Of a stretch of DNA of 64,000 bases, positions 9,057-16,058 are shown one piece after another. The stretch covers positions 3,100,001-3,164,000 of the forward strand of contig NZ_CP033107.1 in assembly GCF_003856975.1 (NCBI RefSeq), given 5' to 3'. How positions within the stretch are numbered: position 1 is the first letter of the stretch; each line of letters starts with the position of its first letter. Below the pieces are notes generated by a model that did no database searches, was not told the origin of the DNA, and was given only the letters and a program-made list of their open reading frames with translations. Source of the DNA: Plantibacter sp. PA-3-X8 (lineage in GTDB: Bacteria; Actinomycetota; Actinomycetes; Actinomycetales; Microbacteriaceae). Both the position numbers and the translations under genes were made by a program.

Positions 9057-9923
9057 GTGCATGTACTCAGCGTTAGCTCCCTGAAGGGGGGCGTCGGCAA
9101 GACCACCGTCACCCTTGGCCTGGCTTCCGCCGCGTTCTCGAAGGACATCCGCACGCTGGTCGTGGATCTCGACCCCCAATCCGACGTCTCGACCGGCATG
9201 GCCGTCGACGTCGCAGGGCACCTCACGGTGACGGACGTGCTGACCTCGCCGAAGAAGAAGATCGTCGAGCAGGCGATCGTGGCGAGCGGCTGGACGAAGA
9301 TCCACCCGGGCAAGATGGACGTCATGATCGGCAGCCCGTCTGCGATCAACTTCGACGGCCCGCACCCCAGCATCCGCGACATCTGGCGCCTGGAAGAGGC
9401 ACTCGCGCACGTCGAGGAGGAGTACGACCTCGTCCTCATCGACAGCGCCCCCTCGCTCAACGCGCTCACCCGCACCGCCTGGGCGGCGAGCGATCGCGTC
9501 GCCGTCGTCACGGAGCCGGGCCTGTTCTCGGTCTCCGCAGCCGACCGCGCCCTCCGCGCCGTCGAGGAGATCCGTCGTGGGCTGAGCCCCCGGCTGCAGC
9601 CGCTCGGCATCATCGTCAACCGGGTGCGTCCGCAGTCGATGGAGCACCAGTTCCGCATCAAGGAACTGCGCGACATGTTCGGTCCCCTCATCCTCAACCC
9701 GCAGCTGCTGGAGCGCACGTCACTCCAGCAGGCTCAGGGTGCCGCCAAGCCCGTCCACGTGTGGCCGGGTGACACGGCGCAGGAGATGGCGAAGAACTTC
9801 GACTCGCTCCTCGACCGCGTGCTGCGCACGGGCCGCGTCGGCGAGTACGCCGACGGCGCTCCCCCGGAGCCGGCTGCCGTCACGAGTCCCGCTGCCGTCG
9901 AGGCACCCTCCACCGACAGCTGA
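9057..9923 (+). CDS. ParA/Soj-family ATPase, orphan
   Basis: A deviant Walker-A ATPase of the ParA/MinD superfamily, used for DNA or cargo positioning. Visible motifs: KGGVGKTT at about residue 10, VVDLDPQSD (Walker A'), LVLIDSAPS (Walker B). The acidic/Pro-rich C-terminus is probably disordered. I chose GTG 9057, giving 288 residues, because it places the P-loop near the N-terminus as in the family; a longer in-frame form would run into the pyc promoter. No parB, scpA or oriC feature is adjacent, so it is probably not the chromosomal ParABS ParA. Its cargo is unknown. Confidence 0.8.
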   Translation: MHVLSVSSLKGGVGKTTVTLGLASAAFSKDIRTLVVDLDPQSDVSTGMAVDVAGHLTVTDVLTSPKKKIVEQAIVASGWTKIHPGKMDVMIGSPSAINFDGPHPSIRDIWRLEEALAHVEEEYDLVLIDSAPSLNALTRTAWAASDRVAVVTEPGLFSVSAADRALRAVEEIRRGLSPRLQPLGIIVNRVRPQSMEHQFRIKELRDMFGPLILNPQLLERTSLQQAQGAAKPVHVWPGDTAQEMAKNFDSLLDRVLRTGRVGEYADGAPPEPAAVTSPAAVEAPSTDS

Positions 9924-9976
9924 GGTCGCGGCGAGACCGTTCGGTCGGCTCACGGACCAGGCGCTCGCTCGGGTCG

Positions 9977-10121
9977 CCCTTCGACAGGCTCAGGGACCGG
10001 CAGGCGCGCTCATGGACCGGCCGGAGCTCCAGGACCGGCAGGAGCACCCAGTACCCCGGGATGCGCGCTCAGGGAACGTGTGGCGCGCGTCGGTGAGCCC
10101 TTCGACAGACTCAGGGACCGG
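9977..10121 (+). repeat. Short interspersed repeats downstream of parA
   Basis: Copies of the repeat beginning CCCTTCGACAGGCTCAGGG followed by ACCGG occur at 9977-10000 and (one mismatch) 10098-10121. Degenerate pieces such as GGACCGGC lie between them. The same family forms the two arrays around the HNH gene at 37.6-39.5 kb. The 213 bp between parA and merR hold nothing else I can recognise; frames opened across it are not credible genes. Confidence 0.85.
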
Positions 10122-10136
10122 CGCCTTCGGCTCGGG

Positions 10137-10685
10137 TCAGGCGCTGCGAGCGGAGCGACGTGCTGCGAGCTCGTCCATGGGGTCGGCCGACTGTGCGTCG
10201 AACTCGATGAGCGTGGACTCCACCTCGCGCAGCACCTTGCCGACGGCGATGCCGAAGACGCCCTGTCCGCGGCTGACGAGGTCGATGACCTCGTCGTTCG
10301 AGGTGCAGAGGTAGACACTGGCGCCGTCGCTCATGAGCGTGGTCTGGGCGAGGTCGACGATGCCCGCTTCGCGGAGCTGGTCGACTGCCGTGCGGATCTG
10401 CTGCAGGGAGATGCCCGTGTCGAGCAGGCGCTTGACGAGCTTGAGGACGAGGATGTCGCGGAAGCCGTAGAGACGCTGCGTTCCGGATCCGGATGCACCG
10501 CGGACGGTGGGCTCGACCAGACCCGTCCGGGCCCAGTAGTCGAGCTGGCGGTAGCTGATGCCGGCTGCACGGGCGGCGACCGCTCCGCGGTAGCCCTGGC
10601 CCTCTTCGAGTTCTGGAAGCCCGTCGGTGAACAGCAGCCCGAGGTCACCGTACCGTGACGCCCCGTCGCGACTGAGTTCACTCAT
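10137..10685 (-). CDS. MerR-family transcriptional regulator
   Basis: A 182-residue regulator. The winged-helix region (about residues 35-105) includes YRQLDYWARTGLV and LYGFRDILVLKLVKRLLD, typical of MerR proteins. The C-terminal part (about 110-165, with VYLCTSNDEVIDLVSRGQGVFGI in outline) is not the metal-sensing type. It resembles the second MerR of the conserved actinobacterial cluster (M. tuberculosis Rv1830-like), which sits near garA and ftsR homologues as here. GAGGAG precedes the ATG. Target genes are unknown. Confidence 0.82.
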   Translation of the reverse strand: MSELSRDGASRYGDLGLLFTDGLPELEEGQGYRGAVAARAAGISYRQLDYWARTGLVEPTVRGASGSGTQRLYGFRDILVLKLVKRLLDTGISLQQIRTAVDQLREAGIVDLAQTTLMSDGASVYLCTSNDEVIDLVSRGQGVFGIAVGKVLREVESTLIEFDAQSADPMDELAARRSARSA

Positions 10686-10887
10686 GTCTGCTTCTCCTCG
10701 ATGTTCGCTGCACGGTCGGTACGGTCTCGACGGGGGCGTCGAGCCGGCTTGACCACTCCCACCACGCTACCGATCCGCCCCGGTCAACGCTGCGACATCC
10801 GTTCGAAACGGACGGCGTGTCGTGACGAGTGATCGAACTGTGACCTGGCCGTGATGGATGAGGGCAGTCTACGCCCTGGGAGGTCGA

Positions 10888-11592
10888 TCAGGAGGATTGG
10901 TGTCGCTCGAGTGCCGAGCGGACGAGGTTCGACCGCACACCCTCGAGCTGTGCGGCGATCTCCAGCGCCCGGTCGGCGGTACGTGCCCGGCCGGCGGCGT
11001 CGTTCCGCTTGGCGACGGCGCTCAACGCGCTCTCGATGAGCCCGACCTCGCGCTCGATCGAGGCGCGGAACCCGCGGAGGTGCCGTGGTTCGATGCCGGA
11101 GCGCTGCAGCTCCACGAGGATCCGCAGGAGGGACGCGACGTCCTCGCCGTAGTTCTCGGCGGGCAGGATCAGCGACGCGCTCACGGCGTCGTTGAAGAGC
11201 ATCGGGGTGGCGCCGGCTTCGCGGATCAGCTCGTTCCGCGAGAATCTGCGGACCCCGGGGTGGATCGACGGCGCGCCGACGGCTTGCCCACTGCCAGGGA
11301 ACAGCGGCGACCGTCCCGCGTCGACCTCGACGAGGTAGGTGCGGATGACCTTGAGGGGGAAGTAGTGATCTCGCTGCATCGACAGGATCAGCCGCAGGCG
11401 TTCGAGGTCATCGCTCGAGAACTTCCGGTACCCCGACTTCGTCCGCGCCGGGGACACCAGCCCCTGCTCCTCGAGGAACCGGAGCTTCGAATTGCTCAGC
11501 TCGGGGAACTCCGGAGTGAGGCGTGCGAGGACCTGCCCGATGCTCAGCAGCGGAGCACCGTCGCTTCGCGCGTTCGCGCTGGCTGCCGCCAC
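10888..11592 (-). CDS. ftsR: MerR-family regulator, FtsR-like
   Basis: A 234-residue MerR-type protein with LSIGQVLARLTPEFPELS and SKLRFLEEQGLVSPARTKSGYR, the hallmark of the Rv1828/FtsR group. In Corynebacterium glutamicum the FtsR homologue activates ftsZ (established for that species). The GTG start overlaps the stop of the upstream FHA gene in TAGTG, so translation is coupled. There is no good Shine-Dalgarno of its own beyond that junction. Symbol given by homology pattern; function in this organism is inferred. Confidence 0.82.
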   Translation of the reverse strand: MAAASANARSDGAPLLSIGQVLARLTPEFPELSNSKLRFLEEQGLVSPARTKSGYRKFSSDDLERLRLILSMQRDHYFPLKVIRTYLVEVDAGRSPLFPGSGQAVGAPSIHPGVRRFSRNELIREAGATPMLFNDAVSASLILPAENYGEDVASLLRILVELQRSGIEPRHLRGFRASIEREVGLIESALSAVAKRNDAAGRARTADRALEIAAQLEGVRSNLVRSALERHQSS

Positions 11593-12113
11593 TAGCTTCC
11601 CAGCTGGGAGGCGAGGTCGATCCGCGACGCGTAGAAGGTGAGGCGGAACTTGCCGATCTGCACCTCGGCGGCGTCGCGCAGGATCGCCTTGTCGATGCGG
11701 ACACCGTCGAAGTACGTGCCGTTCAGGGAGTTGAGATCGCGGATCTCGAACGCGGTCCCGTGACGGTGGAACTCGGTGTGCCGACGCGACACCGTGACGT
11801 CGTCGAGGAAGATGTCGGCCTCGGGGTGACGTCCGACGGTGGTGACGTCGGCGTCGAGGAGGAACCGCGCACCGGCGTTCGGACCACGACGGACGATCAG
11901 CAGCGCTGAACCGGACGGCAGGGCCGCGATCGCCTCGTGCTCCTCAGCGGTGACGTCGGAGTCGATCGCCGCGAGGGCCGCTCCGAGGTCTTCACCGAAG
12001 GTGAGTGTCGTGTCGACTTCCCGATCGCCCGAGCCGCTCGTCGGGGCACCGTCATCGACAGCTCCCGGCGTGTACGCCCCGGTCGCGGGATACTTCTCAT
12101 CGTGCTCAGCCAC
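11592..12113 (-). CDS. garA: FHA-domain metabolic regulator, GarA/OdhI-like
   Basis: A 173-residue protein with a disordered N-terminus and one FHA domain (about 75-165). Core FHA residues are present: VGRHPEADIFLDD, SRRHTEF and LNSLNGTYFDG. GarA and OdhI, when phosphorylated on an ETT motif by Ser/Thr kinases, control 2-oxoglutarate dehydrogenase and glutamate metabolism. Here the equivalent reads VDTTLTF (about residues 34-40), keeping the two Thr but with Asp for Glu. I chose GTG 12113 behind GAGGAG; it overlaps pgsA by 8 bp. It is translationally linked to ftsR downstream. Confidence 0.85.
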   Translation of the reverse strand: MAEHDEKYPATGAYTPGAVDDGAPTSGSGDREVDTTLTFGEDLGAALAAIDSDVTAEEHEAIAALPSGSALLIVRRGPNAGARFLLDADVTTVGRHPEADIFLDDVTVSRRHTEFHRHGTAFEIRDLNSLNGTYFDGVRIDKAILRDAAEVQIGKFRLTFYASRIDLASQLGS

Positions 12114-12804
12114 CGTCGACCTCCTCTCCGTCAAGCGTATCCGATGTGGCGTCACTGTCGAGCCGCCCGGTCGAGGGTGATCCGTCGGATCGGGCCCGTT
12201 CCCGCTGCTTCGAACGGGCATCCCCCGAGATGCGCACGGTCTGCAGCAGGTAGAGGATGCCGGCCCACCAGTAGAGCGTCGCTCCGGCGATCACCGACAC
12301 CCAACCGAGCGGCGTCGCGATCATCGCGACGGCTGGGAACGCCTGACCGAGCATGAGGACCGGGAGCCCGATGAACAGGAGTGCCGTGCCCCACTTCCCC
12401 ACGCGGATGATCGGGAGCACGCCCGTACCGGACCGGTGCAGGACGACGGCGAGCCCGACGAGCAGCAGGTCGCGGGCGAAGACGACGATGAGCAACCACC
12501 ACGGGATGAGTCCGCGGGCCGCGAGACCGATCAACGCTGCGAGGATGTAGAGGCGATCGGCGGCCGGATCGAGTTGTCGACCGAGCTTCGTCATCTGGTC
12601 GAACCGTCGCGCGATCCACCCGTCGAGGAGGTCGGTGACGCCCGAGAACGCGAGCGTCGCGAGAGCCAACAGGTCCTGCCCCTGCACGAGGAGGATCAGG
12701 AAGACCGGGACGAGGAGGATCCGGAAAACGCTGAGCGCATTGGGGAGGGTGACGACGCGGTCTTCACCGGTCCGTCGAACCCCGCGCCCCGCCCCGTCAG
12801 TCAC
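12106..12804 (-). CDS. pgsA: CDP-alcohol phosphatidyltransferase, PgsA-like
   Basis: Membrane enzyme, most likely CDP-diacylglycerol-glycerol-3-phosphate 3-phosphatidyltransferase, making phosphatidylglycerophosphate for phosphatidylglycerol and cardiolipin. The CDP-alcohol motif is complete: DGWIAR, then G eight residues on, then D and D spaced by three (about residues 61-83). There are four to six membrane segments and a charged C-terminal tail. The GTG start lies exactly 6 nt after TAGACT, so the mRNA is probably leaderless. First gene of pgsA-garA-ftsR. Confidence 0.85.
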   Translation of the reverse strand: MTDGAGRGVRRTGEDRVVTLPNALSVFRILLVPVFLILLVQGQDLLALATLAFSGVTDLLDGWIARRFDQMTKLGRQLDPAADRLYILAALIGLAARGLIPWWLLIVVFARDLLLVGLAVVLHRSGTGVLPIIRVGKWGTALLFIGLPVLMLGQAFPAVAMIATPLGWVSVIAGATLYWWAGILYLLQTVRISGDARSKQRERARSDGSPSTGRLDSDATSDTLDGEEVDGG

Positions 12805-12842
12805 GGGTCGAGTCTACCGATGGGCTGCTCTACCATCGGAGG
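12805..12842. promoter_or_regulatory. Divergent leaderless promoters of pgsA and the S4 gene
   Basis: Only 38 bp separate the two start codons. On minus, TAGACT (12811-12816) is 6 nt before the pgsA GTG. On plus, TACCAT (12831-12836) is 6 nt before the ATG at 12843. Both -10 elements predict transcription starting at or beside the start codon, so the two promoters must overlap each other's upstream DNA. Confidence 0.6.
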
Positions 12843-13214
12843 ATGGACAGCCCGTCGAGCGTGCGCGTCGACGCATGGATCTGGGCGGTGCGGCTGACGA
12901 AGACCCGCTCGGCCGGCGCGACCGCCTGCCGAGCCGGCCACGTCCGGGTCAACGGCGAGCGGGCGAAGCCGGCACAGGCCGTCAGGATCGGTGACGAGGT
13001 CCGACTCCGCGTGGCGGGCTTCGACCGGGTCGTGGAGGTCCGACGCCTCATCGCGAAACGGGTCGGGGCGGACGTCGCGGCGGAATGTCTCATCGACCGC
13101 TCTCCCCCGCTGCCGACGCCGGCGGAACGGCAGGTCGTGGCCGTCCGAGACCGGGGCGCCGGTCGACCGACGAAGCGTGAACGACGCGACATCGAGCGGT
13201 TGCGAGGGCGCTGA
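12843..13214 (+). CDS. hslR: S4-domain RNA-binding protein, Hsp15-like
   Basis: A 123-residue basic protein with an N-terminal S4 domain (about residues 7-65: VRVDAWIWAVRLTKTRSAG and VNGERAKPAQAVRIGDEV). The Arg/Lys-rich tail ends GRPTKRERRDIERLRGR. This matches the Hsp15 family; in E. coli Hsp15 binds free 50S subunits carrying nascent chains. The ATG follows CGGAGG directly but also sits 6 nt after a TACCAT -10, so leaderless initiation is possible. It stands alone. Confidence 0.85.
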   Translation: MDSPSSVRVDAWIWAVRLTKTRSAGATACRAGHVRVNGERAKPAQAVRIGDEVRLRVAGFDRVVEVRRLIAKRVGADVAAECLIDRSPPLPTPAERQVVAVRDRGAGRPTKRERRDIERLRGR

Positions 13215-13311
13215 CGCGCTGCTGACGACCCGACCGGCCTCATCGGCGACGCATCGTCCCCGTCCAGGGAACACTCAAGCGCCGCCAAGGTGGCTCGGGC
13301 ATGCTGGGCCG

Positions 13312-13767
13312 ATGTTCCGCCGCCATCCCGTGCTCAGCACCCTCACCGTGGTGTACCTCGCGCTCGTGGCGGCCATCACCCTCGGCCCACGGCCCTTCGA
13401 CGGCCGGACCGAGTCCCTCGTGTACCGACTCGTCGACCTCCTCGCCCGGTGGGAGTCGACGGCGTGGGTCACTTACGAGCGCCTCGAATTCGGAGCGAAC
13501 ATCGCCATGTTCGTCCCGATCGGCGTCTTCTTCCTGCTCCTGCTCGGACGGCGGCGCTGGTGGCTCGCCATCCTCGTCGCAGCCACGCTGACGGTCGGCA
13601 TCGAGGCCGCGCAACTCGCGATCCCCGGACGCGTGAGCGATCCCCGCGACCTTCTCGCGAACACGTCCGGGGCCGTCGCCGGGGTCGTCCTCGGCCTGAT
13701 GCTGACCGCCGGGCGCGCCCGCCGGCTCCAGGCCTCGTCACGTCGCCGCGCGGCCCTGCAGCACTGA
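13312..13767 (+). CDS. VanZ-like membrane protein
   Basis: A 151-residue membrane protein with about four hydrophobic helices. It shows the VanZ-family pattern: ANIAMFVPIG (the NxxxFxPxG signature, about residues 63-72) and later EAAQLAIPGR followed by DLLANTSGA. VanZ proteins are linked to teicoplanin resistance in enterococci, but most actinobacterial members have no known role. I chose ATG 13312 because a CATGCT hexamer lies exactly 6 nt upstream and no Shine-Dalgarno is seen, suggesting a leaderless message. Confidence 0.8.
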   Translation: MFRRHPVLSTLTVVYLALVAAITLGPRPFDGRTESLVYRLVDLLARWESTAWVTYERLEFGANIAMFVPIGVFFLLLLGRRRWWLAILVAATLTVGIEAAQLAIPGRVSDPRDLLANTSGAVAGVVLGLMLTAGRARRLQASSRRRAALQH

Positions 13768-13878
13768 ACTGCTCGCGACAGTCCTGATTCACAGGAGGCT
13801 GAGAGGCGTTCCAAGGCCGCTTCAGTAGAGTGCGAGCGGGCCGTCGGCCCGTCGGAGACAGAGCTGGAGCGCACGCCC

Positions 13879-14625
13879 ATGACCGGACCAACGTCGTCGG
13901 ACAACCTCGAGGAGCTGAAGCGCCTCAAGGACGAGTTCACGCGGTTCATGATGCTGTACAAGTTCGGCATCGACGAGATCACCACGAAGCTCAACATCCT
14001 CAAGGAGGAGTTCACGCAGATCCACGACTACAACCCGATCGAGCACATCAGCTCGCGGTTGAAGTCGCCGGAGAGCATCATCGGCAAGATCGAACGCAAG
14101 CAGTACGGGCAGGACATCGACGACATCCGCGAACACATCACGGACATCGCGGGCATCCGCGTCACCTGCAGCTTCATCTCCGACACCTACAAGGTGTTCG
14201 AACTCCTGACGAGCCAGCAGGACATCACCGTGGTGAAGGTCAAGGACTACATCGCGAACCCGAAGCCGAACGGGTACCAGAGCCTCCACGTGATCGTCGA
14301 GGTTCCGGTGTTCATGTCCGACGGCGTCGTGCAGGTGCCCGTCGAGATCCAGTTCCGGACGATCGCCATGGACTTCTGGGCGAGCCTCGAACACAAGATC
14401 TACTACAAGTACGACAAGGCCGTGCCGGACAGCCTGCTCGCCGAGCTCAAGCACGCAGCCGAGGCGGCGTCCAGGCTCGACGCGAAGATGGAGCACCTCC
14501 ACGGCGAGGTCCTCGCGCTCGACCGGGCGACGACCTCGCGGACCACCGACGACGGGCACCCGAAGCCTCCGTCACTCGCCGACCGGGTCATGACCGAGCT
14601 GATCGACGGGCTGGACCCGCGTTAG
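13879..14625 (+). CDS. Small alarmone synthetase, RelA/SpoT synthetase domain (RelQ-like)
   Basis: Predicted to make (p)ppGpp from ATP and GDP/GTP. The 248 residues hold only the synthetase domain, with no HD hydrolase and no TGS/ACT. Motifs: SRLKSPESIIGKI, DIAGIRVTCSF, KPNGYQSLHVIVEVP and VEIQFRTIAMDFW. The length and single domain fit stand-alone small alarmone synthetases. GGAG lies in the leader, and TAGAGT at about 13826 may be the -10. The 3' end overlaps the convergent GNAT gene by 4 bp. Confidence 0.88.
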   Translation: MTGPTSSDNLEELKRLKDEFTRFMMLYKFGIDEITTKLNILKEEFTQIHDYNPIEHISSRLKSPESIIGKIERKQYGQDIDDIREHITDIAGIRVTCSFISDTYKVFELLTSQQDITVVKVKDYIANPKPNGYQSLHVIVEVPVFMSDGVVQVPVEIQFRTIAMDFWASLEHKIYYKYDKAVPDSLLAELKHAAEAASRLDAKMEHLHGEVLALDRATTSRTTDDGHPKPPSLADRVMTELIDGLDPR

Positions 14626-15086
14626 AGCGCCTTGCGCATCTGCACGGCCATCGTCTCGTAGCCGAGCGACTCGTACAGGCCGCGCGCGATCCGGTTGAAC
14701 CCGAAGACGTTCAGCCCGAGCGTCTTCGCGCCCTGCTCCTTTGCCGCAGTCTCGGCGAGCTGCATGGCCTGCCGGCCGAGCCCACGCCCGCGGAACGACT
14801 CGTCGATCTCCACGTCCCAGACCCACCACTCGTCCGGGTGGCTCGTGCTCCGCGGTCCGATCCAGAGCACGCCGACCGCGGCTTCGTCGAGGACCACCTC
14901 GAAGACGAGGTGTCCGACCTGGAGTCGGCCGGCCGGGAACGTCTCGGCGAGGGACTGTGCCGCCTTCGCCGTCGCCTCTGCCTCGGTCTCCCCCGCCTCG
15001 ATGCGTTCGAGGCGGTACTGCGCGTTCGCGGCGAGCATCCACCCCCGCAGTCGATCGGCGGGCATGCGGACGAGCGTGGCGTTCAT
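14622..15086 (-). CDS. GNAT-family N-acetyltransferase
   Basis: A 154-residue acetyltransferase using acetyl-CoA. The acetyl-CoA pyrophosphate loop appears as RGRGLGRQAM (about residues 99-108), and the C-terminal half has NVFGFNRIARGLYESLGYE, typical of GNAT folds acting on small molecules or protein N-termini. ATG 15086 has GGAGG upstream; a much longer in-frame extension upstream has no support. Its stop overlaps the alarmone synthetase stop. Substrate unknown. Confidence 0.83.
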   Translation of the reverse strand: MNATLVRMPADRLRGWMLAANAQYRLERIEAGETEAEATAKAAQSLAETFPAGRLQVGHLVFEVVLDEAAVGVLWIGPRSTSHPDEWWVWDVEIDESFRGRGLGRQAMQLAETAAKEQGAKTLGLNVFGFNRIARGLYESLGYETMAVQMRKAL

Positions 15087-15152
15087 GAGGACATCCTCCC
15101 AGAACGTCGCGACCCCGTCGCTCGCCGTCCTGCGCCGGGTCGTCGCCGGGCT

Positions 15153-15167
15153 CGGGAATAGTTCCCG
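15153..15167. promoter_or_regulatory. Inverted repeat CGGGAA-TAG-TTCCCG
   Basis: Perfect 6-bp arms with a 3-bp centre lie 70-84 bp upstream of the DUF1684 gene, in the 150-bp gap between divergent genes. It looks like a small dimeric-repressor site. No regulator is identified. Confidence 0.35.
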
Positions 15168-15236
15168 CCCGAAACGAGCTGGACTCCGAAGGACACACGA
15201 TTGGGATCCGCCCGTCGTCATCCGGAGAATCGAGAC

Positions 15237-16001
15237 ATGCCGATCCACACCGCCCCGCAGCCGAACGCGATCGCCGAGCACGACGCCTGGCGCGACGACC
15301 GTCGAGCCGCCGTGACCGCGCCACTCGGCAACCTCGCCCTCGTCGAGACGCGGTGGCTCGCGGAGGAGACGCCGGCCACCGTCGATGCAGCCGCAGCCGC
15401 CATCGCCGCCGAGCAGCCGAGCGGCGTGACGGTGACGACGCTCCGCCGCACCCACCTCGACACGGGCCAGGACGAGGTCGGCATCCGCCGATGGGACGCG
15501 AACGCACCCGCCATCCGCGCGTTCGACGGCATCGAGGTCTTCCCGTACGACGCCGCGTGGGTCCAGACGGCGCGGTTCACGCCGGTCGACGGCTCGCGGA
15601 CCGTGCCGTTCGAGCACATCCGAGACAACGGAGGATCACGGGAGCTCGTCGTCCCCGGCGACATCGCGTTCACTCGGGACGGCGTCGAGTACACGATGAG
15701 CGCCTTCGACGACGGCGGCACGCTCCTCCTCGTGTTCGGCGACGCGACGAACGGCCGAGATGACGAGTCGGGCACCTACGGCGCCGGCCGGTTCCTGTTC
15801 GTGCAGCGGACCGACGACGGAGGCTTCGGCACGGCGGGCGAGGTCGTCCTCGACTTCAACCGCGCGTTCGTGCCGCCCTGCGGCTTCTCCGTGCAGTACA
15901 ACTGTCCGATGCCGCCGCCGCAGAACCGGTTCGCCGGAGACGTCCTCGCCGGAGAACGGATCGTCCGGTTCCGCGAGGGCTTCGACCTCTACGCCGTCTG
16001 A
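15237..16001 (+). CDS. DUF1684-family protein
   Basis: A 254-residue soluble protein. The C-terminal part has the family signature DFNRAFVPPCGFSVQYNCP then MPPPQNRFAGDVLAGER, with two conserved Cys (about residues 218 and 225). No signal peptide or membrane segment is evident. Biochemical function of DUF1684 is unknown to me. ATG 15237 follows GGAG with proper spacing. It ends 57 bp before the ABC substrate-binding protein and on the same strand, so it is probably the first gene of that importer operon, which may be the best clue to its role. Confidence 0.8.
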   Translation: MPIHTAPQPNAIAEHDAWRDDRRAAVTAPLGNLALVETRWLAEETPATVDAAAAAIAAEQPSGVTVTTLRRTHLDTGQDEVGIRRWDANAPAIRAFDGIEVFPYDAAWVQTARFTPVDGSRTVPFEHIRDNGGSRELVVPGDIAFTRDGVEYTMSAFDDGGTLLLVFGDATNGRDDESGTYGAGRFLFVQRTDDGGFGTAGEVVLDFNRAFVPPCGFSVQYNCPMPPPQNRFAGDVLAGERIVRFREGFDLYAV

Positions 16002-16046
16002 CCCCCAGCACCCCACAGCCTGCACCAGCATCATCACCCCCACACC
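16001..16046 (+). promoter_or_regulatory. C-rich leader element upstream of the ABC binding protein
   Basis: ACCCCCAGCACCCCA (16001-16015) and a second tract CACCCCCACACC (16035-16046) lie between the DUF1684 stop and the Shine-Dalgarno AGGAG of the binding-protein gene. Nearly the same sequence lies in the leaders of the alcohol dehydrogenase (44413-44428) and a DHA2 pump (48262-48277). Confidence 0.4.
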
Positions 16047-16058
16047 ACAGGAGTATCC

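Noticed and set aside
10008..10314. Small open frames in the parA-merR gap
   Set aside because: They run through repeats and antisense merR sequence without start signals or motifs.
10686..10887. Possible small gene or RNA between merR and ftsR
   Set aside because: Only 202 bp, no coding bias, no hairpin with tail, no tRNA features. It probably holds only the merR promoter.
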